A DNA stretch of 64,000 bases from positions 39,039,030-39,103,029 of the forward strand of contig CM057841.1 in NCBI GenBank assembly GCA_030068075.1, in the 5' to 3' direction. A program made the translations under genes and the position numbers. Below, piece by piece: positions 45,251-56,240 of this stretch. Each line of letters opens with the position of its first letter. The stretch's first letter is position 1. This DNA is from Paguma larvata (lineage: Eukaryota > Chordata > Mammalia > Carnivora > Viverridae). A model generated the notes under the pieces. The model did no database searches. It saw only the letters and a list, made by a program, of their open reading frames with translations, and was not told the origin of the DNA.

Positions 45251-46604
45251 CATCATCAGAACCTAATGAAATATGTGTAGTTGAGCTAATTGGCAATATC
45301 ACAGTATGTACACAAAATGAGAACGTGACTCCTCTTAATTAAATGCTTGCCGGGAATCCTACTAGACATTTTACCCCTATTATTGCAGATAATCTTTATG
45401 CCTGAATTAAGAAAGATCAGGTATTAAGGGGAAAATGATGCCCAGAAAAAAAATGATGCTACTCTTCTAAGTAGCCAAATTCTTTGAAACACAAGTAGCT
45501 TTAGCTATTTAAAATAATTTTTGGGTTCTACATTTAAACTGATGACTAATTTTCCACTAATAATAAAATCTTAGCACCCAATGTTTTCAAGTGGTATAGA
45601 TCTCTTTTAGTAAACAGGTCAAAGTTTTGCATTTGGCTCACTTGTAACTATCTTTGTTATGTTTTTAATTTTATCTGAAATCTATGTCACTATATTGAGA
45701 AAAGAAGAAAATGTTTCATGTAAATGCACACTTATACATCAGGAATTCTCTTGGACTCCTAATGGAAAACACAAATAAGAAAACAAAGACATGAAACACT
45801 GTGTAGAATAAAGGTTCTGTTTAAAAGATAAAATTCTTACTAGTTTATAGTTGTGATAGGGAAAAACTCTATGCGATGCATATTTTAAATACGCATCAAC
45901 TATACACATTTATTTCAATGGAAAAAATCAGTCTTCTACCATTTAAAAATTGAAAACACAGGTTTAAATCCCAACAGAATATCCAATTTGAAAAATGAAA
46001 TCATTCTAATTTTTTTTTTTTTTTAGGTTAGGAACTCACTTCCTTTGACTTTGCTGTCAACCTCTAGGTGAAATGTTTCAAAAGTTTGCATAGTGATTTT
46101 TTCCCATTAAAATGCAAATCAGTTTCCTTAGTGACAAATATTAAATTAAAATCCTAATATAAGTAGAGACATGCCTTAATGGCTGCAAATTTAAATCCAA
46201 TCCCATGTTAAGATCAGAGTTATGGAGTTCTATCAAAAGTAAAGTTTGCAGTGCAGAAATGGTTTCTCCCACTATTTCATGCCTGATAACTTGATGTTAA
46301 CTGTTCAAAGAAGTATTTCTAACAAGGAACAGATTTTAATTGTTTACACTAACAGACTGTTAGCAAATAAACAGATTTGAAGTAACTGCTAGATTTTATT
46401 TTGAAACTTAACATATTTGCTTATAACTTTGATAAAAAGCATCAAATAATGTGTCACTGAAATCTCATATTGCTATGATTAATAGAAACCCAAGATCTTG
46501 AAGAAAAATGGGATTAATAACAGTAATTTCACTAGGGTATCTTGCCCCTAAAGGATTTTTACATATTAATTTTAGCTGAAATCTATGTTACTATACTGAG
46601 TGTT
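45251..46604. other. Unannotated AT-rich stretch
   Basis: A weak MIR-like trace exists at about 45335-45450 ('ttgccgggaatcctactaga', 'acccctattattgcag'). Otherwise nothing is recognised. A poly-T run lies at 46012-46024. Confidence 0.45.
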
Positions 46605-46745
46605 CTTTAAAAGCTTAGTAAATGCAATATGGTGTTCTGGATTGGATCCTGGAATAGAAAATGACACTAGTGGAAAACTGAGGAAACTAGAAATTAAGTC
46701 TAGAATTTAATGGTCATATATCAATGTTGTATTAACCAGAACTCT
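46605..46745 (+). mobile_element. Old L1 3' UTR fragment
   Basis: 'TTCTGGATTGGATCCTGGAA', 'tagaaaatgacactagtggaaaac', 'tgaggaaactagaaattaagtctag' and 'catatatcaatgttgtattaacca' match in order the 'gattggatcctgga...aaaggacattagtgg...aaataaagtctgtagtttag...tatcaatgttaat' terminal region of old L1s. Confidence 0.65.
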
Positions 46746-47534
46746 GGTGATCAAAAATCTACAGGCTCAGCTCAGTGTATTAGGAAAACAGAGCCATTCT
46801 GAGTTTGTATCAGATCATATTTGGTATGGTAGAAACTTTCATCTCTGCAGCAGCCTCTTTCTGCCTCTCTCTCCTCTGCATTCAAGTATGGGTCTCTAAT
46901 TTTCATACCCTAAAACAAAATCCTATGTATTTCCCTAAGATTATCATTGTCAGCCCAGCTTCAATACTTGTCTACTTAGCATTCCAAGGCAGGAAAAACA
47001 TCTCTCTCCTCCAGTATCTATGTATGAAAAGTGCTAAAAGTACTAAAATCTATTTCGATTATTTACACATTCTTGAAGGGATTACGAGAACTGTTCATTT
47101 TGGCCAAACTCCAGTGATCAAATCAGGACCAGGTGTACTACAGGAAACTAATGCCCTTGTTCTGGAAAAACTAAATCAACTAAGTGACTGATACTTATGA
47201 TCTCAAAAACAAGAGACTTTCTTTGCTCCATGATCCCAAACCATCCTATATATTCAAATTATTTTAAATCATTACAAGTCTACATTCCTCATAAGATCAT
47301 TGGTGACTTGAGTTACAAAGTATTGCCTTATTTTCTATCTGTCTCTGTGTTTATGTGCTATTAGTAAATATAAAATATTTCATGGAGACAAAAGAAAATT
47401 AATTGCAATACAAAAAAGATATTTGTATGCAATATATTAATGCCCATATTTTTCAGCATTTAAGGAAAATTATTATTGTTTAATGTAGATATTAGATTTT
47501 AGTCCATGCTTTGTAGGTTTGTTTTTCATTATTT
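46746..47534. other. Unannotated stretch with 128-codon open frame
   Basis: The plus-strand frame 46805-47191 stays open for 128 codons from a Met, ending ...LEKLNQLSD. It starts with a hydrophobic stretch rich in Ser, Leu and Cys. I recognise no domain and no repeat family. It could be chance, a diverged retroposed fragment or part of an unassigned element. No promoter, splice sites or poly-A context can be defended. Confidence 0.35.
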
Positions 47535-47825
47535 ATTTACTTCAGGTATAACTGATATGTAACATTAGTTTCAGGCGTACACCATCTGCATTTATTGCAA
47601 AATGATCACCACAGTAAGTAGTTAACATCCACCACTACATAGTTACATTTTTGTTTCTCATGGAAACTTTTGAGATCTGTCTTAGAAATTTTCGAATATA
47701 CAACACAGTATTAACTATTGTCACCATGCTATACATCACATCCCATGGCTTATTTATTATAAAGTTAGCGATTTTTAACTTATCCCCTAGATACTAGTTT
47801 TTCCGTCTTTTCAAAAATGATTTCA
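47535..47825 (-). mobile_element. L1 LINE 3' UTR, antisense
   Basis: 'TACTTCAGGTATAACTGATA', 'tgtaacattagtttcaggcgtaca', 'ttattgcaaaatgatcaccacagtaagtagttaacatcc', 'ttttgagatctgtcttag' and 'ctattgtcaccatgctatacatcacatcccatggcttatttatt' are the reverse complement of the common carnivore/laurasiatherian L1 3' UTR. Confidence 0.85.
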
Positions 47826-47860
47826 CAAATACCAAAACAATATAAGACTGAACCAATGGA

Positions 47861-48052
47861 GTGGTGCCTGGGTAGCTCAGTCAGTTAAATGTCTGACTCT
47901 CGATTTTGGCTCAAGTCATGATCTCAAGGTTCCTGCATTCGAGCAGGGAGCCTGCTTGGGATTCTCTAGCTCCCTCTTTCACTGCCCCACTGCTCATGCA
48001 AGTGCATGCAGGCACTTTCTCCCTCAGAAATAAATAAGTAACATTAAAAATA
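47861..48052 (+). mobile_element. CanSINE
   Basis: Head 'GTGGTGCCTGGGTAGCTCAG', then 'tcagttaaatgtctgactctcgattttggctcaagtcatgatctcaagg', 'cagggagcctgcttgggattctc', pyrimidine-rich and 'aaataaataag' tail. A section between the B-box area and 'cagggagcctg' is deleted. Possible imperfect flanks ('tataagactgaa' / 'tataaggctaaa') are not convincing as a target duplication. Confidence 0.92.
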
Positions 48053-48399
48053 TAAGGCTAAAGTGATTGAGCTCTTTGGTAGTTTCCTAAGGATAGAACC
48101 TGAGGGAAACTTTTTATTCATTTCTGTCTCCTTTAAACACACATTTTAGAAGGTGGAGGAGGCTCAGTAAAGTATCCTCCAGGTTGAGAAGTCACTTTGA
48201 GACTAAGAAATGATACAACCCACTCCATACCGTTTAAACAGGGTTTTACTCAGGATAACTTACCGACCAGGAAATCAGGCAGTCTGAGAAAATGGGAACC
48301 CGACAGTGATTCTCTGCCTCCATTTTCTGACAAGACTGGAGCCTAAGCCCCTGGTTTCACAGAACAAAGAGCATGGTGAGGAGGTCACAGAGTATTTAT
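48053..48399. other. Left flank of the minisatellite; possible LTR
   Basis: Not recognised at family level. The sequence has somewhat higher GC than its surroundings and includes 'ggaacccgacagtg' and 'ggagcctaagcccctgg', reminiscent of retroviral LTR style, but I cannot show terminal TG...CA ends. Confidence 0.35.
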
Positions 48400-48594
48400 A
48401 AAGTGGCACCATCTGTGAACCAGAGAACCTCTACTAATTATTTAAAGTGGGGCCTTCTGTGTGCTGGCCATCTCTAGTGGTTAGCTAAATGGGGGCCCTC
48501 TGTACACCAGCCTTATCACTAACTTGCTAAAGTGGGACCTTCTGCGTACCATTCAGCTCTACTAGGTACCTAAAGTGGAGATTTCTGTGCACCA
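48400..48594. repeat. 43-bp minisatellite, about 4.5 units
   Basis: Units start at 48400, 48444, 48487, 48529 and 48572 (lengths 44, 43, 42, 43, then a partial 23). Each opens with AAAGTGG or AAATGGG, then a CC.TCTGTG-like block, and ends in a CTC/TAC.A-like block. Units differ from each other by many substitutions, so the array is old rather than recently expanded. No protein is encoded in register. Confidence 0.9.
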
Positions 48595-49584
48595 CTTTAG
48601 GGAAGATCAAAAGAAGCCTTCCCACATTCAGTCAGAGCACAATTAACCTCCACAGGGCCTGAAATATAAATGAGCCCTGAGGAGGGCCATTGCACAGACA
48701 TGAACAAGCTGGAGAATCAAAGATGGAGTTAGTGTTGTTAGCACTACACAACCTGCCACACACATACATAAAAACACAAACACACAGAGTCTTTGTCTCT
48801 CACACAAATATTTTTCTTGGGACTGATTTAGTCCCAGGACAGCCATTGATTGATGAATTAACTCGGTTATTTAAATAAAGTCCAGCTGGGTCTGTGCTCT
48901 AGTCCTATTTATTATGTTGTTTGTTTTTGTATTTAGAGAGTAACTAATCCTTATCTTTATTACAATTTCCTCCTCCTAACCATTAATTTTCTCCATGGTT
49001 CCCTTTTCAAAGCACACCAAGGCTCTGCCCTATAGTTCTTGTTTTTTAACACAGATTTCTTTAAGTTAGTCTTGACAAAATATACTGGGAGAAGACTGTG
49101 TAACTTCTTATTACAACAATTAGTGTGTTGAAAATCAGCCACGATTATATTTGTCACAAACAAGATTGATGACTTCAGTGAATAGGTATCTGTGAAGTTC
49201 TAATTTCTGCCTTTATCTCCTAAGACAAATGATTGGCCAATATTTTGTGTGTTGAACACAGTGTTTTTTGGCCATGTGGCCATGTGGCCAAGTCCATCAT
49301 GGATTTGATTCAGGGGGCCATGTTTTATAATATAAGTAAGGCAGTGATTGATAGCTTGGGCATATAGGTTGATAGCCCATAGAGTAAACTTTATACAAAA
49401 TCTGCCTAAGAGGAACCCTTTACATGGATCATGATAAACTTAACAAAATGTATTTTTCCCCGAAGAATTCTATATGTTGTGCTCACAGAAAAGAAGGAAA
49501 ATTAGAGCAAGAGAAAAGGAGACCAAAAATATGGAGAAATATATAAATGTACACTGGATATAAATATAACCCGATTCACAAAAA
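48595..49584. other. Unannotated stretch
   Basis: 'AATAAAGTCCAGCTGGGTCT' near 48876 could be a poly-A signal, possibly the end of an LTR or transcript-derived element that includes the minisatellite. A short tandem of GGCCATGT (three units) lies at about 49270-49290. No other repeat or gene was recognised. Confidence 0.45.
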
Positions 49585-49845
49585 CAATAATAATAAAAGA
49601 TAACATTCATTGAATGCAAACAATATGGCATTCAATAGTCTTATGATTTTAATGATAACATCTCATTCAATACTCAAGATAGCACTATAGAATTATTATG
49701 GTCACCATTATATAGAAGAGGAAATTTCGAGGATCAGAAGCATGAAATAACTTACTCCATTTATAGACCTAGACAGTTGTAGAAGCTGGATTCATATCCG
49801 GGGGTCCATTCTAGAACCCATATCTTAATACTGATTTCTGCTTTG
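49585..49845 (+). mobile_element. MIR SINE, nearly full length
   Basis: 'AACAATAATAATAAAAGATA', 'acattcattgaatgc', 'tctcattcaatactcaagatagcactatagaattattatggtcaccattatatagaagaggaaatttcgaggatcagaagc', 'aaataacttactcc' and 'gaagctggattcatatccggggg' cover the whole MIR in forward order. Confidence 0.8.
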
Positions 49846-49974
49846 TAATTACTACACACTTGCCCTTCAGGTCTGGAAGGTCTATGGAGTTCTTGGAATA
49901 GTAGTACCATAATTAAAGTCTTGAGGTGGTCAGGAGTCTACTCTGTGCTTTATTACCCCATTTTTTTTTTCTTT

Positions 49975-50285
49975 TTTTATGACTTAGGCTGCTGCATGTA
50001 ACAAAATGCCATAAACTAGGTCGCTTAAAGAACAAAAGTTTACTTCTCTCAGTTCAGAAGCCTACAAGACTATGATCAGGGTGTCAGTTCCTAGATCTCT
50101 TCCTGGTTTACAGGCAGTTGTTTTTTCATAGGGTCCTCAACAGCAGAGAGAGGGCTCTAGTCTCTTCCTTTTATAAAGACAATAACCTCATCATACGAGC
50201 CCTGGCTCCAAATACCATCACATGGAGGGTTAGGGTTTCAACATATGGATTTCAGGGGAACATGCACATTTCATAATACCTTACT
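49975..50285 (+). mobile_element. MaLR-type LTR fossil
   Basis: 'GGCTGCTGCATGTAACAAAA', 'tgccataaactaggtcgcttaaagaacaaaagtttacttctctcagttcagaagcc', 'ttccttttataaagacaataa', 'ccaaataccatcacatggagggttagggtttcaacatatggatttcaggggaac' follow the MaLR LTR order. It belongs to the same broad family as 3505-3882. The embedded GGGTTAGGGTTT is part of this LTR, not a telomeric signal. Confidence 0.75.
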
Positions 50286-53200
50286 TCCACAATTGCCTGA
50301 CAACCAGGTTGATCGTATCTGAGCAAATCTATGTTTGAAAGAGCCCAGCGCAGATAGAAACATCACTTTTCAATAACATTCAATACAGTAACATAACTTT
50401 TCTTGTAACATCACTTTTTTTGAAAATTCAGTACGTCATTTTTGTCAATGAAATTCTTCAAGGTAGAGATGGGGAGTGTAGGTTGTTATTTTGTTTCACT
50501 TTGTTTTAAATTCGAGGCTCCCCCCACCCCCACTTAGGCAGTGTGCCATAAAAACATTTTATCCTCCAGCGGTCAGGTCCTGCAAAAATGGCTTCCTCTG
50601 CTTGGAGGACAAAAGAGTGAAAGTAACAATAGTAGGTATGATAATGATGACATACACAGGTATTTAGAGGTGCTATTTCATGTTTATGACAGCTACTATA
50701 CATCGGTGTATAAATTAATCTTTTTTGTCTTCATATCACCATATCCAGAATCCACAAACAAAACAAGATTCATAGTTAGGAAAAAAAACATAGGAGAGAC
50801 GAATGATGTTAGAGAGCATATACCTTATTGAGGACGGTTAGTGGGATTTACCTGGTGGCTAAAAAGAATGTGCATCGGTTTATTGCATGTTATCTACAAA
50901 AAAATTCATTTCTACCCATTTTAGTAACCAAAAGAGGTGAACTTTAAACACCGTGTTAATGACTTTGGTGACAGAGTCCACAACAGATCAGCATGCAAAA
51001 TTCTGAGAATCCAGTTGATGCCTGTAATGAGAACTTTTATTGTCATTTGGGAGATGAAAATGTTTCATTTAAACACTTGTGAAAGCTGAAATGTGAAAAG
51101 CAAAATATTGGTAGTTGTTAGCAGTAATGACTTTTAAATCAGGATCATTAACCAAACCGATTTCTGAAAGAATTGGGGATAAATGCGGTTGCAATCGCAC
51201 ATCGGTCTGGAAGGGTGTTTAGAATGAAGGGGGAAAAAAAAGAGAGAGATATTGACTGATGATTGAAGAGTTCAGGCTCAAAAATATTGACTTCAAACTT
51301 TTAAGTAGATGCACCATTGACTGGGATCTAAATACTCAGCACACTTTCTCCTGGAGAAGTTGAACTCAACTGAGCTCATATTGAATTCACAAGAGCTTCA
51401 AGGGAGTTCAGATTAGCACAACAGGGGGCAAAGCAAGATCAGATTGTGGCCTTTTAATGCTCTCTGTGTTCAGTGCCTCAGAAGTCAGTGGGAAAGCTCA
51501 GTGTGAAGGAGCTCAATAGGAGTAATGAATAAGCAGAGTGCATCTGTATCTTTTTTTTTTTTTTTTTTCTCCTGTGTGGCAGACTGAACTCCCATATAAT
51601 GAATAAGGTAATTTATCATTCGGAGATCATTATTAGAAAGCATTGTGTAAGCAGATTATTAACCATTTAAAGTGTATAGGTTTTCAACTCCAAAAAGTGC
51701 CCATTTTATCACCTTGCATATAAAACTACATTCCTCCTTTTCTAGTTTTGAAGCTGTATGCAACTTACCAGCTCTAACCTCAGTACCTATGTCATCAAAT
51801 AGTTTTGAGTATCGATGTATTAGCATACTTAGAGTACCTATCTTCATTACCAGTGTAAAAACAAAGCTCAGCAAATGCTCTATTCTTTCCTTTTGGATTC
51901 AGGTGAACATCTCTATACTGGCAAAATAGAATGTAAAGATTCTTTAAAATCGGAGGGATAAACTAACTTGAAATGCTATCCATTTGATTATTTTTCTGAT
52001 GCATTAATTGTAAGATGAATGGCCACAATGTGACTGTGTAAAGATTAAAAAAAAAAAAAACCAAAAGCTAAAATGGTGCTATCTTAGAATGTAGTCAGTT
52101 TGATGTCACTGAAATTTGTCAATGAGTCCATGAGAGAGTGGATGTTTTAGGAAAGAGTCCAAAGACTAAAAAAAGATTGCATTTGAGAATCTTTTCTCAA
52201 AGTGGTGTTTGGGAAACATTCGAACTCCTTTTCTGGACTTGATATTTTGAGAATCCATAATCTAGAGACTGTCAGTTAAGTCCATGAAAAAAATGGCCCT
52301 TTGGTTGGTTGAGGGGGTGATGATGCTATCTTAGCCTCTAGTCAAGGCTAGAGAAAATATAACAGTGTCAACACTGCTTTGTAAGCTTCAAAACCAGGAC
52401 AGGAGTGGTGATGAGAAATGAAATTCAGTCAAAGAAAGATGTGAAGCTCTATAATGTCATGTTTTATATCCTGGCCACTTTCTCACAGACAGATTCTAGG
52501 AGACACAGCAGTCCCCTTGGTGGGTGTGTTCATGTGCCTCGCACAAGTTGGGAAGAGCTACAAGAAAAAAGTGCCCCTCAAAAAGGTCCATGAAAGAGAG
52601 AAAGGAACGGGAATTTACTTAGCTGGCCCTATTACATTCGCCACTTGCCATTGGCCAAGGTTGGATCCAACAGAGAAGGCACTGCACTGCACTGATGAAT
52701 TGTTTCATGTTCCCTTTGGTGGCCACTCATGAAGACCTGTGGATTTATATTTAAGAATGATAAAGTCAATTCTGCATGGACAGAACTTGACACATGAGGC
52801 CCAGAGTTTCAACTTGCACTTATTGACCTCAGGAAACTCAGAAAAAGGCTCATCCACAGGTTGACATACTTTCTCAGCTTCAGCGCCCTTGTCTCAGAAA
52901 TATTTGCATGATATCCCTATGCAAAATAGAAATTTCTAATAATTCACGTCATTGCATAGTTAGAACCAAACAGCATCATAAGTATTTATTCTTAAGAACT
53001 TAATGGCTATTTTATAAAACGCATATAAAGTAGAAAAAAATAATTATAATCGAACCCTTAACAAACCACAATTTATTACTAATAGGATTTGTCCTGCATA
53101 ATTTTGCAATCCTTGGAATTAAACTGTATACTACCATTCTTATGACCTATTTATGTTGATTTTGATGGAATTTTTTTTTTGCAAAGACATGATGTCATCA

Positions 53201-53729
53201 AAGGTTTATAACATGTGACCCCTTCTCCACTGGAAAATGTCCCCACCCACTCTTCCTGGACTCATTTTCCTAGCACTTCCCGTAGGGGGATTCCCTAATC
53301 CTGCAGGGCAGTACAAATTAAAATAAAAAAAGGAATATAAGATAACCTAAATTTTAAATTGTGAGTTACCCCAAATTTACAGTTTAGAGGCTATATAACA
53401 AATCCCAAGCACTGCTTAAAAGCGTAAAATGTTCTGCAGAACCTCTGTGCATTTCTGTAGTGCTCCAGGGCACCTTGGCTCATGGTTCAGAAACTCTGGG
53501 TGCCATCAAAGGCAAAGAACACAAGTAGTGTGCTATGAAATAAGGGGCTGGATGATGAAATGTGAGGCAGTTCAAAAAGTCTAAGTCTGATAGGAATCAT
53601 TTCTATGTTTTGTGACCAAAACCCTCAGAATTATCAAGTAAACAAATAGCCAACTATATAGCATTGTACAATACAGACTCCTTCATAGCTCTGGATTCTG
53701 ACTCTTTCAATATAATCTTACTTGTCTAA
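50286..53729. other. 3.4-kb stretch without recognised transposons
   Basis: This is one of the longest blocks here with no repeat I can identify. It contains a C-run near 50520, an 18-bp poly-T (51551-51568) and a 14-bp A-run (52048-52061). The 50830-51540 part has a clustered CpG segment (51184-51213) and a CTCF-like core (51422-51429). Overlapping frames at 52405-52732 reach 92 codons but show no known domain. Text near 53430-53520 could be a diverged hAT element. Confidence 0.45.
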
Positions 53730-53890
53730 CTATAGAAAGATATTTCAAAGCCTGAGTTTGCTCATGTATAAAATGGGTTTAGTAGGAGACTCTCATTCAT
53801 GAATTTTCCAGGAGTATTAAATGAGGTATTTCTTTAAAGCACTTTGCATAAGATGTGTCTCATAGTAATTGCCCAATGATAACTGCATCC
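53730..53890 (-). mobile_element. MIR SINE fossil
   Basis: 'TTGCTCATGTATAAAATGGG', 'tttagtaggagactctc', 'ggagtattaaatgaggtatttctttaaagcactttgcata' and 'tcatagtaattgcccaatgataactg' follow the reverse MIR order from the 'cctcatctgtaaaatggg' segment to the 5' end. Confidence 0.75.
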
Positions 53891-54918
53891 TTGCTGTTGC
53901 TTCTGCTGGTATTCGAAGGATCCAAGAAGCCCATTTCCCCTCCAGCCACTAAAATCACTTGTTAGAATCATTCCCTTGAATCTGTGGTACCCTCAGCTTC
54001 ACTCTGTTCCTGAGAACACACACAGAATTATTCCAGGTAAGAGGGTAAGAACAAATTCTAGGGGATTTAAAGAGGCTGGCCACCACATCTGGAGCAACTT
54101 GGCCACAGTGTTGTTGAAAAACATTTAGGGTTGCTTGAAAACCCATGCTGTTTCAATTATGGCTTGTCAGTTACTCAGAGCAGACAATGTACAACCCCAG
54201 CACACATGGTCCAGTTAACCTCAAATTGCACTTGAAAGCTACAGATAATTCAGCATCTTCATGATACTTGTCTATTAGGTTTGTCCCAATTGTTTACCTT
54301 CTTACTTATACATGTGTTTCGGCAACTGGTTATGTTCTTGATCCCATGTGTTAGATTTCACTCACCCTTGGATTTTGGTATGTTGTTCATTCTCTTCGTG
54401 CATAGTTGTCTTACGTCAGCGTTAGAACTCATAAGTTAGGGTACTTTCTTGTCTAGTACTTCAATCATAGACCATCCCTAGTCTCAATTGGGACTGTTTA
54501 TTTGAAGGATATGCCAACAAGGCATGGCATGATATAATTAAATGCACAAAGATGGGCCAAAGGTGATGGATAAAGTCATATAGTCTCATCTGGAAGCAAC
54601 CATGTGAATCAACAGTCCAAAACTTAATTCACTCAAGAAACCCTACCAAGTGTACCCAGATAAGCCCAGTAAAGGGAAAAGGGAATGGCTGTTAATCAAT
54701 TAAAATAAATCCTTTGCAGGCATTGATTAGTTGAAATATGTGGCACTCAGAATATGTTATGTTGAGAAGTTACTTTAAAGTCACCAATAAGTCAATAATT
54801 GTCTCACCCCACTCTTCTAAAATAGAGAATGTAGACCTTAAAAATGATTGGTCTATGTATGTGTGCACACAAGAGAGAAGTAGAGAAAGAAAGAGACAGG
54901 GTTATAAGTGAGGGAGAA
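53891..54918. other. Unannotated stretch
   Basis: No recognised repeat or gene in about 1 kb. Confidence 0.5.
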
Positions 54919-54962
54919 ACACACACACATGCACACACACGCACACACACACATACACACAG
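54919..54962. repeat. Imperfect (CA)n microsatellite
   Basis: Around 20 CA units with T and G interruptions (CATGCA, CGCA, CATACA). The interruptions suggest lower mutability than the TG tract at 165-207. Poly-His/Thr or poly-Cys/Val stretches of frames here come from this tract. Confidence 0.93.
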
Positions 54963-55269
54963 AGAAAATCTAAGAATATCCCTCTTTCTTAGCTCATTGA
55001 AAATGTTTACAGTTGACTCTACACAGCAATTCAGAAAGGTACTGACACAAAACCAGAAGCAGCAATGTAGAAATTTGCTGCTAAAGTATTTGATAATACA
55101 GATATACACATATAGGTTTACTTTTCTGGAAATATTAAAACCTCATTCTTCCTTTAATCATGATTCAAATGAAAATTTCCTGATTTCTTCTTTTGGCATG
55201 AAATTTTACTTCCTCTGGTCCTAATATGTCCTCACTGGTCTTATTCCAAAGAGGTCTATCCACAAAAGT

Positions 55270-55450
55270 AAAATGGATTGTAAGCAGTTTTGCCATATTT
55301 ATGCATTTTCTTTATTTCTTTAATATATTACCCATCCCATTCTACTTGAATTATAGTGGCTTATATATTTATCTTTCCCACTAGACTTGTAAGTCTCTTT
55401 TGACCAGAGTCATTAAATTTGTCTCCTTCTTGATTTAAGGAGATTATAAC
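55270..55450 (+). mobile_element. Possible L2 LINE 3' fragment
   Basis: 'CCCACTAGACTTGTAAGTCT' followed by 'cttttgaccagagtcattaaatttgtctccttc' resembles the L2 'cactagactgtaagctccttgagggcagggactgtgtctg' stretch. Only this part is persuasive. Confidence 0.5.
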
Positions 55451-55479
55451 CTCAAAAAATAGTATTATATTTGTTTGAC

Positions 55480-55690
55480 GTGTAACAGTTTACAAAGTGC
55501 TTACATGTACATTAAGTGGTTGGCATTCTCCATTTGATATTACAATCAATGGAATATGTGCCTTTATTTCCATTTTGATGACATAGCTGTGACTTATGAA
55601 AAGCTTTCATAAATATAATGGAAAGGCCGTGACTCCAACTCATTTCCAGAACCAAGTCCTGTGTTCATTTTATTATACTCTGTTTATCTC
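55480..55690 (+). mobile_element. Possible MIR fossil
   Basis: 'TTTACAAAGTGCTTACATGT' and later 'ttgatgacatagctgtgacttatgaa', 'ggaaaggccgtgactccaactc', 'cagaaccaagtcctgtg' loosely follow a MIR or related SINE with the expected spacing. Identity is low. Confidence 0.4.
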
Positions 55691-56185
55691 AACATGCATT
55701 GTTCTAGCACCATCACATACTACATGTCCCTAAATATATTTCACAGTATATGCTAGAAATTTACAAGAATCCTTACAGTATTTTTCTGAGAAAAAAAAAA
55801 GTTAATTCTAAAATTTTTAATGTGACATTTTTGAAGAAGAGACCATGTCTTCAGACACAAATCCCCAATAATGACAAAGAAGATACTGGTAGAGTATGAA
55901 ACTGCCCTAGCATTTGTAGTGCTCACTTTTCCTGGGCCTAATTATACATGAAATATGCAAATCACAACTTTCTGAATGTACACAGATTCCACAAACAAAC
56001 ACAAGTGCATTTTCAAGAGCGACTTTAATTTTCCTTCTTTTCATCCTAATTGACAACATTCATAGAAGGAGCACAGTTTGAGCAGTAAAAAAGTCAGGAA
56101 AATTAAATACAGAAACAGTCTGAACTGTATAATATGTCTCCTCTTTCATTAAAAGAATGAAATATTGTCAGTGCCCTTTATAGTT

Positions 56186-56218
56186 TTAATTAAGTATGTC
56201 AGTACAATACTTAATTGA
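56186..56218. repeat. 12-bp inverted repeat (hairpin)
   Basis: Arms TTAATTAAGTAT (56186-56197) and ATACTTAATTGA (56207-56218) pair at 11 of 12 positions across a 9-base loop. Both arms carry the homeodomain core TTAATT. No T-run suggests termination, and the sequence context is AT-rich, so chance is a real alternative. Confidence 0.7.
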
Positions 56219-56225
56219 GAGAAAT

Positions 56226-56240
56226 ATGCAAATGATTGTT
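56226..56240 (+). promoter_or_regulatory. Octamer ATGCAAAT next to SOX-like ATTGTT
   Basis: A perfect POU-factor octamer is followed directly by GATTGTT, containing a SOX-type ATTGTT core. The order and orientation differ from the well-known SOX-OCT composite (CATTGTT-ATGCAAAT). It lies 8 bp after the hairpin. This is motif evidence only. Confidence 0.35.

Noticed and set aside
48400..48594. CRISPR-like array
   Set aside because: Units are contiguous 42-44 bp repeats without distinct spacers, diverged from each other, in a mammalian genome.
50225..50242. GGGTTAGGGTTT motif
   Set aside because: It is the normal sequence of the MaLR LTR at 49975-50285.
52405..52732. Two overlapping frames that might be an exon or processed pseudogene
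   Set aside because: No protein family was recognised, frames overlap without preference, and no poly-A tail or target duplication is visible. A protein search could change this.
54844..55224. 126-codon frame on the plus strand
   Set aside because: Its N-terminal part is the (CA)n tract read as Thr-His; the rest has no recognisable domain.
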